Positions 10,801 to 17,386 of a DNA stretch of 64,000 nt are shown piece after piece. This DNA comes from Segetibacter sp. 3557_3 (GTDB lineage Bacteria > Bacteroidota > Bacteroidia > Chitinophagales > Chitinophagaceae): the NCBI RefSeq assembly GCF_004354985.1, contig NZ_SMSK01000010.1:124001-188000 (forward strand), read 5' to 3'. The translations under genes and the position numbers were made by a program. How positions within the stretch are numbered: position 1 is the stretch's first letter; each line of letters opens with the position of its first letter. The notes beneath the pieces are model-generated. The model saw nothing but the letters and a program-made list of their open reading frames with translations. It did not search any database and was not told the DNA's origin.

Positions 10801-10900
10801 TAATTTTTCCGGTAAGTGTTTTTTGCTGTGCGAAACTGAAAAGAGAACACAAGAGAAACAGGGATGCATAGCAGCATCTGAGCAGTAGCTTAGGGTTCAT
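7886..10900 (-). CDS. SusC/RagA-family TonB-linked outer membrane importer
   Basis: The 1004-residue protein has a signal peptide (LLLRCCYASLFLLCSLFSFAQ) and a carboxypeptidase-regulatory-like beta-sandwich (GKIIDQETGQPLQGVTVAV). The SusC-type plug follows (GEVVVVGYGTQRRKDITGSV; ASMEILKDASATAIYGSRGA; GVVIITTKKGQKG), then a 22-strand-type barrel ending in an aromatic strand (MIGASVTF). Length is normal for the family. It is the promoter-proximal gene of the pectin locus. The 233 bases upstream (10901-11133) contain no gene and no clear -7/-33 pair. No regulator (HTCS, anti-sigma or AraC type) lies beside the locus, so control probably comes from elsewhere in the genome. Confidence 0.96.
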   Translation of the reverse strand: MNPKLLLRCCYASLFLLCSLFSFAQQKTLTGKIIDQETGQPLQGVTVAVKGSAATVVSNATGEFSIVVPSNDAVLEISYVGYATQQVRPGAQSTITVSLVNANKQLGEVVVVGYGTQRRKDITGSVTSLRPEDFNKGVVLTPQALLQGRAAGVNVTPNSGRPGGAAAIRIRGGTSISANNEPLYVIDGVPLTLNNNRQTTIGQVSLPIFNQEGVNPLNSINPSDIASMEILKDASATAIYGSRGANGVVIITTKKGQKGRTSTTYDTYVGISKVAKKYDVLSADAYRQFMKDNNITNFTDKGANTNWQDQIYRTAFSQNHNLSISGGSENTTYRGSVGYTSQKGIIISSGIQNFTGRINLNHRAINNKLLIEMNLSGAQVEEDNAPISSDQGGEGGNMFKDAIRFNPTYPVYDATGNYSQINAFIVNPVSYAEQIEDFRTTRRNLGNVSATYNFIKPLSLNVNLGYSFEGQDGKAYVPRANPLGNSFGGLANLQESKEWSKILEITGKFERQLNDDNYINLIGGYSYQDFTNEGSRDRVSNFISDEFRYNNIGAGATRDAITSYKEKSQLISFYSRLNYNLMDRYLLTLTVRRDGSSKFGLNNKWGTFPSGSLAWRISNEGFFKKDGFVNDLKLRLSYGITGNQEIPNLASQATLGPSTTNYVIGTTPITAIVPERYANPDLKWEETAQANIGIDYQLLDNRIYGSLDFYKKNTTDLLLSFAIPSPSVVTTQLANVGEVENKGVEFTIGSRIIDRKDFGWKVDFNIAANRNKVLSLSSNVWSTKIIRNYTVSGFGFTAVNSQAIIPGEPLGTFYGPKFMGLKDGVQQFEDLDKSGAFSAASDVTIIGNSQPDFTFGLGNNFFYKNIDFSFFIRGVQGNDVFNNTALDAQRIQILPGQNVLAAALNEGIKYGQAAVYSSKWIEDGSFIRLDNLSLGYNFNITKIPVLKNARIYFTGQNLFLITRYTGLDPEVVSSVPGTGESPRGIDFFSYPRARTYMIGASVTF

Positions 10901-11133
10901 GATGGCAGATTTAAGTCGTTATCATCCGGGGTAAAAGCTGGCTTACTCCCAAAAGTTAAAGTTAAGTTAGCCTATCACTAAAGGTACCGCATCCTGCACT
11001 ATGCTGAAGAATGAAATTATACCCGGGGACACCATGCCGTTCTCCAAAAAGCAATCCTAACCCATTATTTTACTTTCGGGTCATGCTATCAGTAGGGGCA
11101 GGAAGGTCCGCTGTATTCTAAAGACTGAGTAGC

Positions 11134-11853
11134 CTATCCCCTGGTGCCGTCCAGCCTCGACTCTTTCAACTTTTCGTTTATATAATACATCACGTCTTCG
11201 TTGGTGGGATGCCGGCGCAACCATTCGTAAGAGGGGGTATAGCGGGATAAAAATTTCCGGAGCGGTTCGCCCTTTAAGCCGGTAAAATGAGCAACTATAT
11301 AGGGCGAAAACCGGTATCCGACATAAGCGCTTTTCTCACGCTCAGGAAAACCTTTTTCATATGATCGCTTTTGCTGGTCTTTTTGCTTGAAAACCCTGTC
11401 GAGATTAATGCCCACCCCGAAGCCACTGTTGTTTGCCCTTGAAACTGCCGGTAAACGTGTGCCCAGGTTCTTCTGAAACTCTTCTCTTCTACGCATACTG
11501 TCCAGCTGGTATTTGGTGTACTGTGATGTAACAGTAACCCCGGGCAGCAGGTTACCGGAAGGGGCCAGAAAGATGGTGATCGTATCCGAGAAAAGAATTG
11601 AATAAGTAAGTGAGTCGAAATGATAGGATGGCGCCACGGCAGATATCCAGTCATTTGGCGCAGCCTTAATCCTAAACCTGCCTTCTTTATCCGAAACAAC
11701 ATTTTCCGATGTTCTGCTATTGGTTATCCGGCCTTCAGGAATGGCAAAATGCGTGATACTGTCTTGCAACAAACCGTAGATTGTTCGCTCCTGACCAGAT
11801 GCGGTTACAGCAAACAATACAAACACAGTTATGACGAGTAATAGTTTATGCAT
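11134..11853 (-). CDS. Secreted carboxypeptidase-regulatory-like domain protein
   Basis: The chosen ATG gives a signal peptide (MHKLLLVITVFVLFAVTASG); an upstream in-frame start would add seven unlikely residues. The mature part begins with a beta-sandwich of the carboxypeptidase regulatory-like type (RTIYGLLQDSITHFAIPEG; SDKEGRFRIKAAPNDW), here used as a small stand-alone domain. It is followed by a basic, partly helical C-terminal half (YTKYQLDSMRRREEFQKN; QKDQQKRSYEKGFPERE). Such proteins are frequent in Bacteroidota envelopes but have no assigned reaction. It is encoded upstream of susC on the same strand, 233 bases away, and probably has its own transcript. Confidence 0.75.
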   Translation of the reverse strand: MHKLLLVITVFVLFAVTASGQERTIYGLLQDSITHFAIPEGRITNSRTSENVVSDKEGRFRIKAAPNDWISAVAPSYHFDSLTYSILFSDTITIFLAPSGNLLPGVTVTSQYTKYQLDSMRRREEFQKNLGTRLPAVSRANNSGFGVGINLDRVFKQKDQQKRSYEKGFPEREKSAYVGYRFSPYIVAHFTGLKGEPLRKFLSRYTPSYEWLRRHPTNEDVMYYINEKLKESRLDGTRG

Positions 11854-12070
11854 CAGAATTATTAATTGACCCAAAATAACCCAACCATCCTTAACAATTG
11901 GTTAAATGCAGGTTTATACAACAATAAATGCTTTCCTGCTTAGCATCATGCGCCACTCAAACTTCAGGCATCGCTTTCAAACTACTACAACAACCCCTGC
12001 TCAGTCAGCAACTAACACCTGCTTACCATGGCATACTTTTTTCAAACCATTACAAACCAAACCTGCTCAA

Positions 12071-12637
12071 ATGAAACTATACTATACCGTCGCCACCGTC
12101 TATTTTTTAATGCTGTTTGCTGTTGCATGTAATTCAAACAAACCGGCCGATAGTGAGGCCCAGGCGAATGAAAGCAATGAAAACAAGTTTAACAGCAATG
12201 AAAAAAGCGAGGAAGATACCCGTTTCGTTGTTGAAGCGGCAAGTGGTGGTCTTCTTGAAGTAACCCTCGGAAACCTTGCTCAACAAAATGCCGCTGCTGC
12301 GCCGGTAAAAGAGTATGGTCAATCAATGGCGATGGATCATTCAAAAGCAAACCAGGAGCTGCAATATCTTGCGGAAAAAAAGAATATAACGTTGCCAACT
12401 AAGCCCGGAGCAGATCACCAGAAACTCATCGATGAGCTAACCCAAAAGAAAGGTGCTGCGTTCGACAAAGCGTATATGCAAGCCATGGTTGAAGATCATG
12501 AAGAGGACATTGCCCACTTTCAAAAGCAGGCTGACACAGGAACCGACGTTGAGATTAAAGCATTTGCGCAGGGAAAAATACGCATACTGCAACACCACCT
12601 GGATATGGCCAAAGCGATACACGCATCCCTGAAATAA
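12071..12637 (+). CDS. DUF4142 domain lipoprotein
   Basis: The start at 12071 is preferred because it gives a lipoprotein signal with lipobox FAVAC; an in-frame ATG at 11906 would place 55 low-complexity residues before it. The 188-residue product has a polar linker (NKPADSEAQANESNENK) and then the DUF4142 helical bundle: DTRFVVEAASGGLLEVTLGN near the start, AQQNAAAAPVKEYGQSMAMDH in the middle, and AYMQAMVEDHEEDIAHFQKQ and GKIRILQHHLDMAKAIH at the end. The paired histidines of the bundle are ferritin-like in style. Family function is unknown; it is often linked to envelope stress. A strong terminator follows. Confidence 0.9.
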   Translation: MKLYYTVATVYFLMLFAVACNSNKPADSEAQANESNENKFNSNEKSEEDTRFVVEAASGGLLEVTLGNLAQQNAAAAPVKEYGQSMAMDHSKANQELQYLAEKKNITLPTKPGADHQKLIDELTQKKGAAFDKAYMQAMVEDHEEDIAHFQKQADTGTDVEIKAFAQGKIRILQHHLDMAKAIHASLK

Positions 12638-12654
12638 CCCGGTTTTAAATTATC

Positions 12655-12716
12655 AAAGGTTAGACCTAATCTTACCGCTTGTTCACCCAGGCAGATTAGT
12701 TCTAACCTTTTTTTGT
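12655..12716 (+). terminator. Rho-independent terminator of the DUF4142 gene
   Basis: A long stem pairs AAAGGTTAGA at 12655 with TCTAACCTTT ending near 12711, with an inner CTAATCT/AGATTAG pairing. A run of T follows directly. It begins 18 bases after the DUF4142 stop codon and separates that gene from the dnaJ-like operon. Confidence 0.85.
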
Positions 12717-12807
12717 TTCGTGAAAGTTGGCAGGCTGATGTCCTAATTTGTAAATTGCTGCTCGTATTTAACGAAGATTAACGCAGCGTTGAACCTAAAC
12801 TTTACCA

Positions 12808-13695
12808 ATGGAATTTGTAGATTATTATAAGATCCTGGGCCTGAACAAAGACGCTAAAGATGAAGACATAAAGAAGGCTTACCGCAAACTGGCCCGCAAA
12901 CATCATCCCGACCTTAACCCTAACGACAAAGAAGCACATAAGAAATTTCAGCAGATTAATGAGGCAAATGAAGTGCTTAGCGATCCCGAAAAAAGAAAGA
13001 AATACGATAAGTATGGTAAAGACTGGGAGCACGCTGATCAATTTGAACGTGCTGCCGGTTCCCGATCCCGAAATCAGGGTAATGCGAATTACGAATACTC
13101 AGGCGACTTTGGAGAGGAAGATTTTTCTGAGTTCTTTAGTTCAATGTTCGGTGGAGGTGGTGGCCGTCGCAGTTCGGGCAACGTGAAGTTTCGCGGCCAG
13201 GACTTCAATGCAGAACTGCATATTGATCTAGAGGGAGCGTACACTACCCACCAGCAGACCATTAGTGTAAACGGTAAAAACCTCCGGATCACTGTTCCTG
13301 CTGGTATCGAAAATGGTCAGAAACTCAAGCTAAGCGGGCATGGCGGACCGGGGGTAAATGGTGGACCAAACGGTGACCTGTTCATCACCTTTGTAATCGC
13401 CGACCATCCAAGCCTAAAGCGGGTTGGCAACGATCTTTATACAACGGTCGACATCGACCTGTATACAGCAGTGCTCGGCGGTGAGGTTACAATTGATACG
13501 CTTGGCGGCAAAGTAAAAATTAAGGTTCCACCGGAAACACAGAATGGCACTAAAATAAAGCTGAAAGGAAAAGGATTTCCGTTGTACAAAAAAGAAGGAG
13601 AGTTTGGCGACCTGTACATTACTTATGCCATAAAAATTCCAACTAAACTTACTCCCCGGGAAAAAGAGCTCTTTACCGAGCTTTCCAAATTATAA
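12808..13695 (+). CDS. CbpA-type (class II) DnaJ co-chaperone
   Basis: The 295-residue protein starts with a J-domain ([20 protein letters not shown]) with the essential HPD motif at residues 33-35. A glycine/phenylalanine-rich linker ([21 protein letters not shown]) leads to two DnaJ C-terminal beta-domains ([40 protein letters not shown]). The Cys-rich zinc module CxxCxGxG is absent, which makes it class II, like CbpA. It stimulates Hsp70 (DnaK) ATPase and binds unfolded clients in the cytoplasm. The next gene, 15 bases downstream, encodes a CbpM-like modulator, which supports the CbpA assignment. Confidence 0.93.
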   Translation: MEFVDYYKILGLNKDAKDEDIKKAYRKLARKHHPDLNPNDKEAHKKFQQINEANEVLSDPEKRKKYDKYGKDWEHADQFERAAGSRSRNQGNANYEYSGDFGEEDFSEFFSSMFGGGGGRRSSGNVKFRGQDFNAELHIDLEGAYTTHQQTISVNGKNLRITVPAGIENGQKLKLSGHGGPGVNGGPNGDLFITFVIADHPSLKRVGNDLYTTVDIDLYTAVLGGEVTIDTLGGKVKIKVPPETQNGTKIKLKGKGFPLYKKEGEFGDLYITYAIKIPTKLTPREKELFTELSKL

Positions 13696-13710
13696 TGTAA
13701 AACGAATGTT

Positions 13711-14004
13711 ATGCTGAGAGAAGAACTGGTAAATGCTCAGGAATTCTGCCTGCACAACCAGGTTGAAATATCTTTTATCAATACGCTTAGCGAGTATGGG
13801 CTCATCGAAATAAAAACCATTGAAGAGCAGCCTTTCCTTGAAACCGGCAAGCTTCAGTTGCTCGAAAAAATGATCAGGTTGCACTACGACCTTCACATTA
13901 ACGTCGAGGGCCTGGATGCAATCAATTGCCTGCTCGAGCGCGTGGAAAACCTGCAGCAGGAGGTCAATGTGTTAAGAAGCCGGTTAAGTGCGTTTGATTA
14001 TTAG
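13711..14004 (+). CDS. CbpM-like chaperone modulator
   Basis: This 97-residue protein fits the CbpM family. It has an N-terminal MerR-like helical part (LVNAQEFCLHNQVEISFINT; LSEYGLIEIKTIEEQPFL) and a C-terminal helix ending in a short coiled coil (LLERVENLQQEVNVLRSRLS). In E. coli CbpM binds the J-domain of CbpA and blocks its contact with DnaK. The 15-base gap from the cbpA-like gene shows a two-gene operon. DNA binding is not expected despite the MerR-like fold. Confidence 0.88.
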   Translation: MLREELVNAQEFCLHNQVEISFINTLSEYGLIEIKTIEEQPFLETGKLQLLEKMIRLHYDLHINVEGLDAINCLLERVENLQQEVNVLRSRLSAFDY

Positions 14005-14034
14005 CCGTGGGCGGCTGGGCAATACTGCCTTCCG

Positions 14035-14643
14035 TCAGGAAAGCAATCCCTTTACCAGCGACTTCCATTGAATTTTAGACATACCTACAGCAGCACCTAT
14101 CGCCACGATAACATTCCTTGCTTTGTCCAGCAGGCTTTCTGTTCCAACATTGGGTTTTTCGTTACGCCCATAAACCGCGGCGATAACGTCATTTTTATCG
14201 CGCGCAACCACAAAACAACTGGAAGCTTCAGGACTAAAAAAATGTGATGCATCATCGTGTTTTTCAGTTGTTGGATTTGGTGCCGGGTGCACAATAATAT
14301 AACTCACTTTCCTGTCGGCAGCGGCATCGCTGATTTCCGATACATCTTCCACCTGCACCCAGTCGAAGCCCTCTCCTGACTCGGTAGTCGGGCTTGGAAT
14401 GCTGATCTTAAAAAAGACATCTGGCTTTACCGGACCTTCTACATGGTTTCCCTGCCCGTCGGTTAGAGCAAAGGTTGCCGGCATATTTTTTAGCTCGTGC
14501 CAGTGGTTTACATCCAGTAACCTCGATTTCGCCAGTTCGTATAATTGTTCCGCTTCCTGCCGGTTTGCAGTTGTAACTTTTTCTTCCGTATTACTTTCCC
14601 AACCAGTCTGCTGCCCGGGAATAATGGTATCTATAATGTTCAT
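14035..14643 (-). CDS. Conserved hypothetical protein
   Basis: A 202-residue cytoplasmic protein with no signal peptide and no domain I can name. It is acidic overall, with a central beta-rich part (DVFFKISIPSPTTESGEGFD; WVQVEDVSEI; VSYIIVHPAPNPT) and a C-terminal hydrophobic helix (NVIVAIGAAVGMSKIQ). The central W-V-Q-V-E pattern resembles small proteins that respond to or modify envelope polymers, but that is not enough for a function. It is convergent with the cbpM-like gene 30 bases away and divergent from the response regulator gene. Codon usage looks native. Confidence 0.7.
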   Translation of the reverse strand: MNIIDTIIPGQQTGWESNTEEKVTTANRQEAEQLYELAKSRLLDVNHWHELKNMPATFALTDGQGNHVEGPVKPDVFFKISIPSPTTESGEGFDWVQVEDVSEISDAAADRKVSYIIVHPAPNPTTEKHDDASHFFSPEASSCFVVARDKNDVIAAVYGRNEKPNVGTESLLDKARNVIVAIGAAVGMSKIQWKSLVKGLLS

Positions 14644-14834
14644 TTCATATTGCTTTGGTGTAATACATATGTCATTTTGATGCCATGCTTTTGAAACGCA
14701 ATCCGGTGCGGCATTAACCGTTTCAAAGGGCTACAGAATAGGTTTGGGCAGTCGTTTCTACAAAGCTGCATTCGCAACAGGATTATTTTGTAATTTTCGC
14801 CTTTCCCTACAACCCCAAGAACCTGATAACATTT

Positions 14835-15242
14835 ATGCCATCCCAAATTAAGCACGTCGTTATGGCTGAAGACGATAATGATGACATTGAACTATTTAAA
14901 ACCGCGTTAAACGAAGAATGCCCCGACCTGGAGCTTTCTGTAGCGGAAGATGGCGCAAAGCTTATTAAACTGCTGGGCTATATCTCGACCCCCGACGTTA
15001 TTCTACTCGACCTGAATATGCCTTGTAAAGATGGCAAGGAATGCCTGGTCGAAATTCGCGGAAAAAAGGAGTATGACGAGGTACCCATCGTCATTCTATC
15101 TACTTCTTCAAACAAAAAAGATATTGAGTTCTGTTTATCAAATGGCGCCAATCATTATTTCATCAAGCCGAATTCTTACCGCGAAGTTTCCTCACTCGTA
15201 AAAAATATCTGCGATGGCGATCTGCAGTCAAACATCGCCTGA
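14835..15242 (+). CDS. Single-domain response regulator
   Basis: The 135-residue protein is one receiver domain with no output domain. The acidic pair D13/D14 follows the first beta-strand (HVVMAEDDNDD), the phospho-acceptor is D59 (LLDLNMP), the switch serine is S89 (VILSTSS) and the conserved lysine is K111 (FIKPNS). Single-domain regulators of this kind act as phosphate relays or by protein contact. No histidine kinase is encoded next to it. The sequence TAATTTTC about 45 bases upstream matches seven of eight bases of the Bacteroidota TAnnTTTG -7 element. Confidence 0.92.
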   Translation: MPSQIKHVVMAEDDNDDIELFKTALNEECPDLELSVAEDGAKLIKLLGYISTPDVILLDLNMPCKDGKECLVEIRGKKEYDEVPIVILSTSSNKKDIEFCLSNGANHYFIKPNSYREVSSLVKNICDGDLQSNIA

Positions 15243-15301
15243 TCCTGGTTACGGCTTTGGCAATTAACACTTAACCTTACTGGTTGCAAAAGGTTGTATC
15301 A

Positions 15302-16240
15302 TTATAAACATTGACTCACGTACTTCTTTGGATCTGCCCAAAGCAGTGCTGCGCCATAAACACCTGAACTGTCGCCCAAAGCGGGCTTACATACCGGGGT
15401 AGTAAGCTTACCATTGTTAAAAATATATTTTTTTATACGCTCGTAACCTTCTGAATACAACAGGTCAATATTGCCAACACCTCCTCCGATGATTACAAGA
15501 TCCGGATCCAGGATATTTAAGACCACCGATATTGCTTTGCCATAATTTTCCAGCAGGCGCTCCATGGTTGCAGACACAAATGGATCGGGATCATGCCGGT
15601 ATTTCCGGTCAATCTCACTTAGCGACAGCTCCCCTGCGCTCAGCGAATGGTAATACGATTCAAGCGCCGGCCCTGAAATCACCCGTTCAACACAGCCGCG
15701 TTTACCACAATAACATTCCTCTCCGTTTTCCTCTAGCTCATTGTGCCCCCACTCTCCACCAAGCCCGTGTTTTCCACCGATGATCCTGTTGTTCACCACA
15801 ATACCACCGCCTACTCCTGTACCTAGTATAACACCGAAAACAACATTTGCATTAGGGTGTTCCCGTCCCACCCCCATCACCGTTTCGGCAAGTGCAAAAC
15901 AATTTGCATCATTTGCAAGCTTTACCGGCACACCAAGCACATGCTCAAGATCTTTGTGCATGGGCTCGCCATTCATGCAAACGGTATTGCAATTTTTCAT
16001 CACCATGCTGTCTGGTTCAAGCACACCGGGCGTTGCAAATCCGATCTCCGAGGGCTGTTCACCAATCTCTTCTGCAATTTCGGTTACCAGTTTTTTAATC
16101 CGTTGCAACAAGTGCGCGTAACCTTTTGCTGACTCCGTAGCAATGCGACGGCGAACAATCGTATCGAGGTTTGCGTCCAGAATAGCGCATTCGATTTTTG
16201 TACCACCCAGGTCTACTCCCCACAACTTTTTGCCTTGCAT
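15302..16240 (-). CDS. ROK-family sugar kinase
   Basis: The 312-residue protein shows the ROK pattern. The phosphate-binding loop is DLGGTKIECAI (residues 10-20), the catalytic aspartate region is LANDANCFALAE (D111), a glycine-rich segment is GVILGTGVGGGIV, and the zinc site is H166 with C176, C178 and C183 (GHNELEENGEECYCGKRGC). It phosphorylates hexoses such as glucose, or N-acetylated sugars, in the cytoplasm using ATP. No DNA-binding domain is present, so it is an enzyme, not a ROK repressor. It stands alone between the response regulator and the esterase/GH97 pair on the same strand as the latter; a 286-base repeat-bearing gap separates them. Confidence 0.9.
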   Translation of the reverse strand: MQGKKLWGVDLGGTKIECAILDANLDTIVRRRIATESAKGYAHLLQRIKKLVTEIAEEIGEQPSEIGFATPGVLEPDSMVMKNCNTVCMNGEPMHKDLEHVLGVPVKLANDANCFALAETVMGVGREHPNANVVFGVILGTGVGGGIVVNNRIIGGKHGLGGEWGHNELEENGEECYCGKRGCVERVISGPALESYYHSLSAGELSLSEIDRKYRHDPDPFVSATMERLLENYGKAISVVLNILDPDLVIIGGGVGNIDLLYSEGYERIKKYIFNNGKLTTPVCKPALGDSSGVYGAALLWADPKKYVSQCL

Positions 16241-16397
16241 ATCGAAGATATTTTAGCGTATTGGTGCCCCTGCAAAAGTACAGTTATGCCAGCCGGGGCA
16301 AAAGTTATTGCGCTTCAAAAAAGGTTCACTGCTCCACCCATGTCCCTGATCTGAAAGCTTTTTTTATGGACCAAACATTTCCTATAAAGCAACTCCG

Positions 16398-16444
16398 GTT
16401 GCCCGTCCGAATGGCAAAGCCGGGCCGGCGTCGCACTCTTGTAC
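16398..16444. repeat. REP hairpin fused to MITE-core fragment (copy D)
   Basis: The stretch reads GTTGCCCGTCCGAATGGC, AAAGCCGGGCCGGC, then GTCGCACTCTTGTAC. Its reverse complement matches the repeat at 3434-3485 nearly base for base, including the junction between hairpin and MITE core. A TTTTTTTATGGACC segment at about 16360, resembling the TTTTTGGACCC end of the MITE, suggests a larger decayed copy covering 16350-16444. It lies between the esterase stop and the ROK gene start. Confidence 0.65.
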
Positions 16445-16526
16445 ATACTATCGCTTTGCAGCAATGGTCCTGCTGTAAATAGGTACAGAAGAACCATCCA
16501 ACCAAATGGAAAAGCCTACACCCATC

Positions 16527-17351
16527 TTATACAGGTTTTCGATTGAAGTAATTGCTCATAAACAACAACTGGTATTGAATGGCATTTGTCCAGTATGGCC
16601 AGTTATGGCTACCGGGTCTGGTGGTATAATCGTGCGGAATGTTCCGGAGGAGCAGCTGCTCGTGTAACTGTTCGTTCACTTTATAAAAGAAATCTTCCGT
16701 ACCGCATTCAATTGCAAGCGCAAGCGTATTTGGCGTAAGCAGGTGTAACATATTGATCACGGTATATTTTTCCCAACGCTCTGGTTGCTCGGCATACCTT
16801 CCAAGTCGTTTGAACATCTCCCAGTTGTTCGGAAAAGGTCTTATGTCTACCCCTCCGCTCATACTGCCGGCAGCTCCAAAAACATCCTGGTGGCGAAAGC
16901 TAAGGTACAGTGCTCCGTGACCGCCCATACTTAAACCGGTGATACCACGGCCGGTTCTCGCTTTTATTGTGCTGTACCGGCTGTCGACCCAGTTCACCAG
17001 TTCGCGGGATACATAGGTCTCATATTTAAAGGCAGTATCAGCCGGGCTATCCCAATACCAGCTACCAATACCACCATCCGGGCATACCACTATCAGGTCA
17101 TAAACATCGGCAGCCTTTTCAAACCCACGTGCTTTCAATACCCAGTCGGCATAATTTCCACCATAGCCGTGTAACAGGTATACAACAGGGTATTGCTTTG
17201 TAGTGCTATAACCTGTAGGTGTAATGATCACCGCCTTGATATTCTTACGCATCGATGGGCTAAAGGTGACAAGAGTATCTACCGTTGCCGCGAAGGCTGG
17301 TGCTACCAGGTTCAACACAATCAAAAAAACAAGCAGCTTTATAATGCGCAT
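16527..17351 (-). CDS. Secreted esterase of the esterase-D/Fes type
   Basis: The 274-residue protein has a signal peptide (LLVFLIVLNLVAPAFA) and an alpha/beta-hydrolase fold of the putative-esterase family (PF00756-like). The triad can be placed: nucleophile S141 in GLSMGGHGAL, acid D220 in GTEDFF, and H249 in PGSHNWPYW. The oxyanion region is LLHGYGGNYADW. Relatives include feruloyl esterases, acetyl-xylan esterases and S-formylglutathione hydrolases; the export signal and the neighbour GH97 favour removal of acyl groups from plant polysaccharide. It starts 35 bases after the GH97 stop, so the two are probably one transcript. Confidence 0.88.
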   Translation of the reverse strand: MRIIKLLVFLIVLNLVAPAFAATVDTLVTFSPSMRKNIKAVIITPTGYSTTKQYPVVYLLHGYGGNYADWVLKARGFEKAADVYDLIVVCPDGGIGSWYWDSPADTAFKYETYVSRELVNWVDSRYSTIKARTGRGITGLSMGGHGALYLSFRHQDVFGAAGSMSGGVDIRPFPNNWEMFKRLGRYAEQPERWEKYTVINMLHLLTPNTLALAIECGTEDFFYKVNEQLHEQLLLRNIPHDYTTRPGSHNWPYWTNAIQYQLLFMSNYFNRKPV

Positions 17352-17386
17352 AGTTTTCTTTTAAAATGGAACAGTATGGTTTTCCT

